Assembly: GCA_964577975.1 (NCBI GenBank)
Contig: CAZOBB010000040.1
Coordinates: forward strand, 1-34,790
Length of the DNA stretch: 34,790 nt
DNA from: JAOZMY01 sp964577975
Lineage (GTDB): Bacteria; Desulfobacterota; S145-22
Reading direction: 5' to 3'
Both the position numbers and the translations under genes were made by a program. Position 1 is the first letter of the stretch, and the number at the start of each line of letters is the position of its first letter. The notes beneath the pieces are model-generated. The model was given only the letters and a program-made list of their open reading frames with translations, was not told the origin of the DNA and did no database searches. Below are positions 7,846 to 14,898 of this stretch, in pieces.

Positions 7846-8271
7846 ATGAAGATCGAGCGGATTGACCACTTGTGCTTTGCGGTGAAGGACCTCGATAAGG
7901 CAGTACAAGTTTATGAAGACACGTTGGGATTGAAGCCGAAATTCTTCTATACGGAAGAGAGTGAGAAAATTCGAGTGGCGAGATATCAAGTTGGAGAGGT
8001 GGCGATTGAATTGATGGAATCCACGTCTCCAGATGGGGAGGTTGCGAAATTCATTCGGAAACATGGGGAGGGGTTTTATCTTATCTCCTATAAGGTGGAC
8101 GACGTGGAAAAGGGTTTGAAGGAACTTGAGGGGAAGGGAAAAAAGTTGATCGACAAAACACCCCGGCGGATGCAAGGGATTCGGTATGCGTTTCTTGAGC
8201 CTCCGCAACGGATGTTGGGTACGTTGGTGGAGATTTTGGATGGGGAGATGAATCTCTCAAGTGACCCTTGA
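7846..8271 (+). CDS. VOC-family protein, methylmalonyl-CoA epimerase-like, with one metal ligand missing
   Basis: This 141-residue protein has two beta-alpha-beta-beta-beta modules of the vicinal-oxygen-chelate fold. It resembles methylmalonyl-CoA epimerase: IERIDHLCFAVKDLDKA at the start, a VAIELMES strand, AKFIRKHGEG in the middle and LGTLVEILD at the end. The first His (H8), the Glu of IELME and the Glu near the C-terminus remain. The HH pair that normally follows GEG (GxHHIA) reads GEGFYLIS here, so one canonical metal ligand appears lost. It is therefore a relative that may not epimerise methylmalonyl-CoA. It sits 35 bases after the hydroxylase genes and is probably co-transcribed. No clear partner mutase is in the window. 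Confidence 0.72.
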   Translation: MKIERIDHLCFAVKDLDKAVQVYEDTLGLKPKFFYTEESEKIRVARYQVGEVAIELMESTSPDGEVAKFIRKHGEGFYLISYKVDDVEKGLKELEGKGKKLIDKTPRRMQGIRYAFLEPPQRMLGTLVEILDGEMNLSSDP

Positions 8272-8340
8272 GGGAGGAATCCTTTCATTATCATGGGGAG
8301 GGAAGGGATACCTCGTAAAGGAAAGAGAAAAGGAGGGGGA

Positions 8341-8913
8341 ATGGAACTTTTTGAGGCGATTAGAGGGAGGAGAAGCTGTCGGGATTTCTTGCCGGATCCG
8401 ATCCCGGACGAAACGATTGAAAAGATTCTTGAAGCGGCAGTCTGGGCTCCTTCTCCGCTGAACAGTCAGCCGTGGTCCTTTTACGTTATTACCAATGAAG
8501 AGATAAAAGAGAAGATTTTCGAGGAGACACTTCGCTGTAAGGAGTGGGCCCTTGAGGTGAGTGGCTGGAAATGGCTGGGTGGTTATGATCCCGGATTTTT
8601 GAAGCAAGCTCCCGTGATGATAGCTGTCGTGGGGAATCCAAAAGGGACAGGTGTGGACATGTTTCAGGAAGAGGGAAACATGGGTTATCTTCAGGCGTGC
8701 GCCGCGGCGATCCAGAATATGCACCTCGCGATTCATGCCTTGGGATTGGGAAGTGTGTGGTTTACCTTTTTTGATAAACAACCCATGCGCGAGATCCTTG
8801 GTATCGGAAAGGATCTCGTGCCCGTTGCCGTGGTGTGTTTAGGGAAGGTTGCAAAATTCCCCGCTCCCATGCCGAGGAAAGGGCTTGACAAGAAAGTAAC
8901 GTACCTTCGATAG
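8341..8913 (+). CDS. Nitroreductase-family flavoprotein
   Basis: This 190-residue protein matches the FMN-dependent nitroreductase fold. It begins MELFEAIRGRRSCRDF, where the RRS-R motif binds the FMN phosphate. It continues with AAVWAPSPLNSQPWSFYVI near 36-54 and a LQACAAAIQNMHLAIHALGL helix near 120-139, then a conserved AVVCLGK strand near the end. Such enzymes reduce nitro groups, quinones, enones or iodotyrosine, or remodel flavins, so the substrate is open. ATG 8341 is chosen because AAAGGAGGGGGA precedes it directly; an in-frame ATG at 8293 would add a basic, unconserved leader. It is the fifth gene in the run that starts at 3983 and probably an accessory redox step of the same pathway. 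Confidence 0.85.
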   Translation: MELFEAIRGRRSCRDFLPDPIPDETIEKILEAAVWAPSPLNSQPWSFYVITNEEIKEKIFEETLRCKEWALEVSGWKWLGGYDPGFLKQAPVMIAVVGNPKGTGVDMFQEEGNMGYLQACAAAIQNMHLAIHALGLGSVWFTFFDKQPMREILGIGKDLVPVAVVCLGKVAKFPAPMPRKGLDKKVTYLR

Positions 8914-9089
8914 AAATTCTTTTCGAGATCTGAATGTAAAGTGGGGAAAAAGGGGGAAGGTAAAAGGGGATGCGCGAGTCGTGGGATCCCGGGGGCAATG
9001 TGTCTACATTTGGATATGGAAAGTCCCGAATTTTTCGTGGGAATTACAGGATTTCTTACTTGAAAAAAACCAATAAAGGAGGAACGTAA
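8914..9089 (+). other. Intergenic region without a gene
   Basis: A purine-rich stretch between the nitroreductase and the saccharopine-dehydrogenase-like gene. I see no coding frame, no convincing terminator and no good promoter. AAAGGAGG at about 9076-9083 serves the next gene. Weak complementarity between CCCG and CGTGGG near 9028-9042 is too short to call. Confidence 0.3.
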
Positions 9090-10232
9090 ATGCAGGTAAT
9101 CGTTGTGGGTGGTGCTGGAACCATGGGGCAGGGTGTGGCCCGAGATCTCATCAAGCAGGAAAAGATTACAAAGGTGACCTTGGGTGACATCGTCACGGAT
9201 CCTAATCGGTTGCAAGAGAAGCTTCGTGCCAGTGATAAGATCTCCCTTATTGAAATCGATGTGAATGACCATGACAGACTCGTGGGGGCGATCAAAGGGA
9301 ATGACGTGGTCATCAATACGGCGGGACCGTTTTACAAAACCGCGGTAGCGGTCGCGAGGGCGGCCGTCGAGGCGGGAGTCAATTATATCGATATCTGTGA
9401 TGATTACGAGGCCGTACCCATCCTTTTTTCTTCTGACATTGATGAGGCGGCAAAAAAAGCGGGCGTTACCGTATTAACTGGCATGGGGTCAGATCCTGGA
9501 ACGAATAATGTTCTGGTTCGCTGGTACGCGAACAAGCTGGATCAAGTCGAGGAGATTAAGCTATTCTGGGTGGTGAGTATCGCGGAATTGCATGGTGCCG
9601 CCTGGGATCATAGCCTTCATATGGTAACCGGTGAGCTTCCCCAATACATTGATGGAAAACTTGTTCATGTGGAAGGGGGAACGGGGGAGGAAACGGCCCA
9701 ATTCTTGGATCCCCTTGGTACATGCGTCATGCGGTATGTGGGGCATCCGCAGCCTATTACCATTCCTAAGTATATCGAGGGGGTCAAAAACGTCATTATC
9801 AAAGGGGCGTTGATACCATCGTGGGTTGATGAATTGATCAAAGAACAGAGAGACACGGGATTTTTGAGCACGGAGCCTGTCGATGTGAAGGGAACGAAGG
9901 TCATTCCGTATGATCTAACGCTGAAGCTCTGGGAGAAGATACCCGAGGGGCGAGATAACGGGCCTCAGGCGTCCGGTCTCAAGGTGATCGTAAAAGGTGT
10001 CAGAGGTGAACATCGGGTAACCTATACGGCAGACATGGTGGGACGCATGGCTCCGGGCACAGGTTTGCCGGCCTCGATTGCCGCACTCATGATGGATGAT
10101 GGATATGTGACTGTCAAAGGAGTGGTGGCGCCAGAAGGGTGTATCGATCCTGAGAAATTCCTTTCCGAGTTTATAAAACGGGGTGCAAGAATCCATCAGA
10201 CGGAAACAGTGGAATCGCTGTTGAAGGTGTGA
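9090..10232 (+). CDS. Saccharopine dehydrogenase-like NAD(P)-dependent oxidoreductase
   Basis: This 380-residue protein starts with a Rossmann nucleotide-binding motif, VIVVGGAGTMGQGVARDL (GGAGTMG), followed by VVINTAGPFYKTAVAVARAA around 72-91 and the YIDICDD motif near 98-104, all typical of the saccharopine dehydrogenase / carboxynorspermidine synthase superfamily. The C-terminal part (residues 125-360) fits the catalytic domain, with GMGSDPGTNNVLVRWYA and a helix APGTGLPASIAALMM near 320. Family members form or cleave a C-N bond between an amino acid and an oxo acid; lysine and polyamine pathways use them, but many homologues are unassigned. AAAGGAGGAACG precedes ATG 9090. The GSA-aminomutase-like gene follows 14 bases later, so the two are one unit. 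Confidence 0.82.
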   Translation: MQVIVVGGAGTMGQGVARDLIKQEKITKVTLGDIVTDPNRLQEKLRASDKISLIEIDVNDHDRLVGAIKGNDVVINTAGPFYKTAVAVARAAVEAGVNYIDICDDYEAVPILFSSDIDEAAKKAGVTVLTGMGSDPGTNNVLVRWYANKLDQVEEIKLFWVVSIAELHGAAWDHSLHMVTGELPQYIDGKLVHVEGGTGEETAQFLDPLGTCVMRYVGHPQPITIPKYIEGVKNVIIKGALIPSWVDELIKEQRDTGFLSTEPVDVKGTKVIPYDLTLKLWEKIPEGRDNGPQASGLKVIVKGVRGEHRVTYTADMVGRMAPGTGLPASIAALMMDDGYVTVKGVVAPEGCIDPEKFLSEFIKRGARIHQTETVESLLKV

Positions 10233-10246
10233 AAGGAGTATAAGCC

Positions 10247-11512
10247 ATGAACGAGACGCAAAAACTCGATCTGACGAAAAGTCTACAACTTTACGAAGAG
10301 GCCAAAACCCTGATTCCAGGAGGGGTATTGGGGGCGAGAAAACCGACGGATTTCATCATGGGTGAGTATCCCATATTCCTTGTGGAGGGGAAAGGAAGCC
10401 ATTTCAAAGACGTGGATGGGAACGAATATATCGATTTTCTTTGTGGTTACGGTCCCATCATCTTGGGATATCGTGAAGAGGAAGTGGACAACGCCGTCAT
10501 CGAGCAGATTAAGAACAAAGGGTTTTGTTTCAACCTTTCCCAGCCCTTTCAGAATGAATTGGCAAAAAAGTTGAGAGAGCTTGTTCCTTGTTCCGAAATG
10601 AGCATCTTTTTGAAGACGGGATCGGATGCTACGACGGCGAGTATCCGCATCGCTCGAGCTTACACGGGGCGGATCAAGGTGATGCGATGTGGATACCATG
10701 GGTGGCACGATTGGTGTGTGGAAATGAAAGGAGGCATTCCCGAGAAGTTTTACGAAGATGTGTATGGGTTTCGCTATAATGATCTCGATCAGCTTGAAGA
10801 CCTCATGAAGCAACACGGAGACCAGACGGCAGCGATTATTATGACACCGTTCGGGCATCCTTTGCACCAGAAGATGGAAGAGCCGAAACCCGGATTTCTC
10901 GAAGGCGTGAGGGCGCTGGCCGACAAGTATGGTGCGATTTTGATCTACGATGAGATTCGGACGGGTTTCAGGCTCAGTCTGGGGGGAGCTCAGGCCTATT
11001 ATGGTGTGGCCCCCGATCTCACGATCCTTGGGAAGGGAATGGCGAATGGTTATGCCATCAGTGTCGTAACGGGGAAGAAAGAGATCATGATGGCCGCAGC
11101 TTCGGAACTTTTCATCTCTTCGACCTTCTTCCCCAACAGTTTGCCATACATCGCCGCGTTGAAGACGATTGAGATCTTGGAGCGTGACAAAGTACTTGAG
11201 GATATTTGGGCGAAAGGGAAACGCTTCTTGGAGAGAATTGAAGGGGTGATTGCCAAGTACGATGTGGGAGCGGAGTTGAGCGGTGTGGCCCCCATGTTTT
11301 TCATCACCTTCAAGGTAGGACAAGATGGGGATAGGCAACTGAGGCGAGCGAGAAGGGAAGCGTTTTATACGGAACTGATTCGGAGAAAGTTCTTCTTTAC
11401 TCCGCACCATCACGCCTATATCTGCTATCGACATACGGAAGAGGATTTGGATAAGACGGTGGAGGCCATTGACGCTTCTTTGGCGTATGTTCAGGAAAAG
11501 TACCCGGGTTGA
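10247..11512 (+). CDS. Glutamate-1-semialdehyde 2,1-aminomutase-like class III aminotransferase
   Basis: This 421-residue protein belongs to the class III PLP aminotransferases and is closest in pattern to glutamate-1-semialdehyde aminomutase (HemL) relatives: LIPGGV at the start, FLKTGSDATTASIRIARAYTG near 121-141, GYHGWHDW at 149-156, IYDEIRTGFR with D235, and the Schiff-base lysine K263 in LGKGMANGYA. True HemL proteins form the tetrapyrrole precursor, yet the neighbourhood has no haem genes and the C-terminal part (FFTPHHHAYICYRHTEED) is only loosely similar. A role in the local amine/amino-acid pathway is more likely. It starts 14 bases after the saccharopine-dehydrogenase-like gene, behind AAAGGAGT, and a strong terminator follows at once, marking the operon end. 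Confidence 0.82.
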   Translation: MNETQKLDLTKSLQLYEEAKTLIPGGVLGARKPTDFIMGEYPIFLVEGKGSHFKDVDGNEYIDFLCGYGPIILGYREEEVDNAVIEQIKNKGFCFNLSQPFQNELAKKLRELVPCSEMSIFLKTGSDATTASIRIARAYTGRIKVMRCGYHGWHDWCVEMKGGIPEKFYEDVYGFRYNDLDQLEDLMKQHGDQTAAIIMTPFGHPLHQKMEEPKPGFLEGVRALADKYGAILIYDEIRTGFRLSLGGAQAYYGVAPDLTILGKGMANGYAISVVTGKKEIMMAAASELFISSTFFPNSLPYIAALKTIEILERDKVLEDIWAKGKRFLERIEGVIAKYDVGAELSGVAPMFFITFKVGQDGDRQLRRARREAFYTELIRRKFFFTPHHHAYICYRHTEEDLDKTVEAIDASLAYVQEKYPG

Positions 11513-11533
11513 GGTATATGGGGAAAGCGGGGG

Positions 11534-11564
11534 GGGGAATCCCGTTGAAGGATTCCCCTTTTTT
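11534..11564 (+). terminator. Strong Rho-independent terminator
   Basis: GGGGAATCC (11534-11542), a 7-base loop and GGATTCCCC (11550-11558) form a perfect 9-bp stem, followed by six T (11559-11564). It lies 21 bases after the aminotransferase stop and ends the left + strand cluster. Confidence 0.92.
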
Positions 11565-11606
11565 ATGGGATGGAATCGAAGTGGGAAGGAAAGTTCGGTC
11601 CTCTAG

Positions 11607-11876
11607 TTTGATTCAGGAACGGGATGGCCCAGCTTTACACGGCCCTTAGAGACGAAGAATATCATTGAAAAGGAGGATACCTCCTATGGGATGCGTCGGA
11701 TCGAGGTGAGAAGTCGGCACGCGCGTTCCCATCTGGGGCACCTCTTTTCAGATGGTCCCCCTTTAACGGGAAGGCGGTATTGTATAAACTCCTCCACCCT
11801 CTTTTTTATTCTTGCATGCCGGTTGGTTTTGGAGAGATACGGTGCGTTTTCCGAGCTTTTCAAAAGGAGATTTTGA
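11607..11876 (+). pseudogene. msrB: 3' remnant of msrB (peptide methionine-R-sulfoxide reductase)
   Basis: An open frame of 89 codons begins directly after an in-frame TAG (11604-11606). It reads FDSGTGWPSFTRPLE, then IIEKEDTSYGMRRIEVRSRH, then SHLGHLFSDGPPLTGRRYC and INSSTLFF. These are the conserved blocks of MsrB in the right order, including the catalytic cysteine of RYCINS and a family-like tail (LERYGAFSELF). The N-terminal third, with the first zinc-binding CxxC, is missing, and the upstream bases are the terminator of another gene. I see no start codon with a ribosome site; the first Met lies well inside the domain. This is a truncated remnant whose 5' part was lost. It ends 5 bases from the convergent fliW gene. 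Confidence 0.8.
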
Positions 11877-11881
11877 TGGAT

Positions 11882-12376
11882 TCAATACGTCGTGGCGATA
11901 TGGTCCAGGTTGTCTTTGACGGATTGGAACGATTTTCCTTCGAGGGCTTCGAATTCCTGTAAAATGGGATGTTCCGTTGAATAGGACTCATCTGCCAAAA
12001 TAACCTGAACTCCTCGCCGGTTTTTGACATTAATGATGAGGGGCCCGGCAAGATTTGCCGTCATCTTTGACGGATCCTCCGGAATGGTGACGATGACAAG
12101 AACGGCCATGTCCGCTGCGTCTTCACAATCGATGACGGCAAGTTGCTGAAGGGGAATTTTCATGTCGTATTTTGGGTGAAAGACCAGGGGATTGATGACG
12201 ACGAAGGCCAAGCTGGGATTCTCAGTTGATTGAAGCCAACGGAAAGGAATGGAAGGGTTGGGGGTCAAAAGGACGAAATGTTTCATTTCCTCGAATCCCA
12301 ACAGTCCGAAAGGGAACGTTATGATTTTATCATCTGAGATCTCGATATCTCCGAGCCTTGTTCCTTTTAGTAGCAC
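11882..12376 (-). CDS. fliW: Flagellar assembly factor FliW
   Basis: This 164-residue protein shows the FliW pattern: GDIEISDDKIITFPFGLLGF at residues 9-28, a FRWLQSTENPSLAFVVINP segment near 45-63, and a C-terminal NLAGPLIINVKNRRGVQVIL near 109-128. FliW binds CsrA and relieves its block on flagellin translation, while flagellin itself competes for FliW, which couples filament export to synthesis. It starts with GTG at 12376 behind GGGAGGAAG and lies 13 bases after csrA, as in many bacteria with this switch. It is the last gene of the operon that starts at flgM. Confidence 0.95.
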   Translation of the reverse strand: MLLKGTRLGDIEISDDKIITFPFGLLGFEEMKHFVLLTPNPSIPFRWLQSTENPSLAFVVINPLVFHPKYDMKIPLQQLAVIDCEDAADMAVLVIVTIPEDPSKMTANLAGPLIINVKNRRGVQVILADESYSTEHPILQEFEALEGKSFQSVKDNLDHIATTY

Positions 12377-12389
12377 GTTATCTTCCTCC

Positions 12390-12644
12390 CTACGCTTTCT
12401 TATCGGTTGGTGTGGGAGCTTTCTTTAGGGTTTTTGTCAGCTTTCCGAAAACGGAGAGGTCTGGTTTCGATGCCTTGATATTGGCTTCTTGAATTTTCAG
12501 GAAAACCTCTTCACGATGGACGGCCATTTCTTTTGGGGCCTCGATGCCGATCTTGACTTGTTTCCCGTGGATTTCAATGATCGTGATAACGATGTCATTT
12601 CCGATGGTGATCCGTTCACCGGCCTTCCGCGTGAGAATGAGCAT
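12390..12644 (-). CDS. csrA: Carbon storage regulator CsrA
   Basis: This 84-residue RNA-binding protein has the complete CsrA core: MLILTRKAGERITIG at the N-terminus, IVITIIEIHGKQVKIGI in the middle and AVHREEVFLKIQ at 41-52, with the RNA-contacting Arg44 of the VHREEV motif. A hydrophilic Lys-rich C-terminal tail of about 25 residues follows, longer than in E. coli CsrA (61 residues) and reminiscent of the extended CsrA forms that bind FliW. It blocks ribosome access to target mRNAs, flagellin mRNA being the likely main target here. It lies 8 bases after flgL and 13 before fliW. Confidence 0.96.
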   Translation of the reverse strand: MLILTRKAGERITIGNDIVITIIEIHGKQVKIGIEAPKEMAVHREEVFLKIQEANIKASKPDLSVFGKLTKTLKKAPTPTDKKA

Positions 12645-12652
12645 GGAAATTC

Positions 12653-14884
12653 CTATCTCAGAAAATCGAGAAGGGTAGGTTGGATGAGGCGGGCGGAAGA
12701 TTCAAGAGATACCTGGAGGGCCATTTGTTGAAGATTGAAATCGGTTATCGCCTTCAAGATATCGACATCTTCCGTGTCGGAAAGTGTTTTTGACGTGTCA
12801 ACTTTGAGTTTTTTCTGGATAACCTCCGATTTCTTTAGGACTTGAGCAGATGAACCAATGCTTGCGTGTTCCGTCAGGATTTTATCGTTTCCGCTGTCGA
12901 GATGGGAAAGGAGCCCTTCAATAGCCTTTCCGTCATTTTTCTCTAGGGCCTCCTGAAGAAGTTTCAGGGTTTTCAGAATGTCTTGTTCTCCCTGTATTCC
13001 TAGTTTTGAACTACTCTTGGTGGGATCTCCGTCGAAAACGAGGGCCACACTTGTGCTGTTTTTTGAACGAACGTCCAGGCTTTTTTGATTTTGAGCGATG
13101 GAGGCCGTAACGTTCAGTTCGTCGTGAGAATCGGCGTTGATACGTTGGAGTACATCCATGATGGAAGCGGATTCCGTTAAATCGATGGTACCTTCCACAC
13201 CGTTGTTTTCAATTTGGATGGTGCCGAGGGTAAGCCCCTCGCCTCCGTAGAGGGCTGACGTTCGGGTGCGTTCCGTCACGGCGGGATTGAGGTCCTTTCC
13301 GGTGATATTTCCGGGAACGTTTTGGTCGATTCCTAGATCTTGGGCGGCCGTGCCCGTGACGTCTTCAATCGTTAAGTTCTGACGCTGAGCAGGTTGAGCG
13401 TTTGTGTCGGTGATAACTAAGGCATTTTTTTCCGCGTTCAAAGAAGCGGTGATATGGATACCGGCGGCTGCGTTTATCGTATCTATCACATCCTTGACAG
13501 TAGTGGCTGCTGTAAGGTCGATGTCGGCACTGTTTCCTGCTCGGTCGGTGATTCGGATGGTGCCGAGGGAGACTCCTTCTCCCATATTGAGGTCGGAGAG
13601 ATGGGTACCTTCCGTTCCATTGACGGATAGGTCTGGTTCCAGAGCGACCATTCGGAGGAAATCGTTCGTCCCGGGTTCCAGCTCGATGGAAGAGCTTAAT
13701 CCCGTAGTCGATGAGGTGAGCGTGAAACGGTCGGCATGGGTTGCTCCGTAGTCGACCGTTACCACTCCCGCCCCGAGAGCCGTATTGAGGCGGGTCTGCA
13801 TTTCGGTGACGAGAGTTGCAGGGGTGTAGGTTCCAGCGGAGATGGTGATGGTATGGGCGCTTCCCCCATCGACGCGGATGGTGAAGGTATCATTGACGCC
13901 GGCAATGATGTTGAAGGCGACGGCCGTGTCTGATTCAACGTCGGTGTCTCCATTCCCTGTGATGTTGGAAGAGAACCCAAGTGTTGCCAAGGCGTGGCCT
14001 CCTGTCACGTCTTGAAGGGTGTCGAAATTTGTTGCGGGATCGCCGCTGTCAAAAGTAAAGTGATGGGTGGTTTCGTCATACGTGACGGTGACGTCGCTAT
14101 AGTCCACTCCTCCCACGCTACCGAGATTCCTGATCATATCCTGGATATGGGCTGCCAATTCAGAGCCGGTATAGGATCCTTCGTTGAGCTGGATCTGATG
14201 CGGTCCTTCCGTATCTCCCGCCAGCATGACCTCAAAGGTGTTATTGGAGGTGTCTATCAGGAAGGAATCCGTAACGTCTTGCGAAGAAAACGTGTATCCG
14301 GCGGTAGGGGGGTCTAGAGAAATGGCGGGATTCAAATCCGTGACCAGAAAATCGGAGGCCGCCGCGTTGATTTCACTGGTGACCCCTTTGGCGATTTCCA
14401 CGGAGATTTTTTCCGAGTTTCCATAGTATGTGCCGGTCCGATCGAAGGGGGCCCGGTTTGTGATGGTGCCTCCAAAGATATAGGAGTTGCCCATTTGAGT
14501 GTTGGCAAGGTCAATCATTCGATTATAGAGGCTTTCGATTTCTACCGCAGTCCCTTTTCGGGTTGTGGGATCGGCCGTGTCAGCCGCTTGAGAAATGGCA
14601 AGGGATTTGGCGCGGCTGACGATGTTTCCCATGTCGCTTAACGTGGAGTCGATCAGATTGAGCCACGAGGTTCCTTTGGAGATATTGTCGATGTAATGAT
14701 CGACGTTGGAAAGAATGGTTCGGTAGTCAAGGACTTTGACTTCTCCCAGGGGGTCGTCCGAAGGGCGGTTGATCCTCTTCCCGGAGGAAGTTTGTTCTTG
14801 AATATCCAAGAGACGCGCCGTGTTGTTCATCACGTTGCGATTAAGCTGAGTATAAAGCATTTTGTTGGTTACGCGGGTGATCAT
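12653..14884 (-). CDS. flgL: Flagellar hook-associated protein 3 (FlgL), oversized
   Basis: FlgL forms the second junction layer between hook and filament. The termini are clear: MITRVTNKMLYTQLNRNVMN at the start, SGKRINRPSDDP near 34-45, MGNSYIFGGT at 131-140, and a C-terminal helix AITDFNLQQMALQVSLESSA near 712-731. The protein has 743 residues against roughly 300-320 in enteric bacteria. The extra part, about residues 200-640, consists of two modules like the one in FlgK (about 212-306 and 324-413, each with NxTFxV/I, GxYT and a following helix) and two flagellin-IN-like modules (about 432-520 and 544-632, each starting GEGxxLGTIxI). These would form surface domains. ATG 14884 follows a good GAGGAGAAAGG site, 14 bases after flgK. 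Confidence 0.93.
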   Translation of the reverse strand: MITRVTNKMLYTQLNRNVMNNTARLLDIQEQTSSGKRINRPSDDPLGEVKVLDYRTILSNVDHYIDNISKGTSWLNLIDSTLSDMGNIVSRAKSLAISQAADTADPTTRKGTAVEIESLYNRMIDLANTQMGNSYIFGGTITNRAPFDRTGTYYGNSEKISVEIAKGVTSEINAAASDFLVTDLNPAISLDPPTAGYTFSSQDVTDSFLIDTSNNTFEVMLAGDTEGPHQIQLNEGSYTGSELAAHIQDMIRNLGSVGGVDYSDVTVTYDETTHHFTFDSGDPATNFDTLQDVTGGHALATLGFSSNITGNGDTDVESDTAVAFNIIAGVNDTFTIRVDGGSAHTITISAGTYTPATLVTEMQTRLNTALGAGVVTVDYGATHADRFTLTSSTTGLSSSIELEPGTNDFLRMVALEPDLSVNGTEGTHLSDLNMGEGVSLGTIRITDRAGNSADIDLTAATTVKDVIDTINAAAGIHITASLNAEKNALVITDTNAQPAQRQNLTIEDVTGTAAQDLGIDQNVPGNITGKDLNPAVTERTRTSALYGGEGLTLGTIQIENNGVEGTIDLTESASIMDVLQRINADSHDELNVTASIAQNQKSLDVRSKNSTSVALVFDGDPTKSSSKLGIQGEQDILKTLKLLQEALEKNDGKAIEGLLSHLDSGNDKILTEHASIGSSAQVLKKSEVIQKKLKVDTSKTLSDTEDVDILKAITDFNLQQMALQVSLESSARLIQPTLLDFLR

Positions 14885-14898
14885 GAACCTTTCTCCTC

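Noticed and set aside
10283..11434. 383-codon open frame on the - strand
   Set aside because: Antisense to the well-supported GSA-aminomutase-like gene; composition is that of a reverse-frame shadow.
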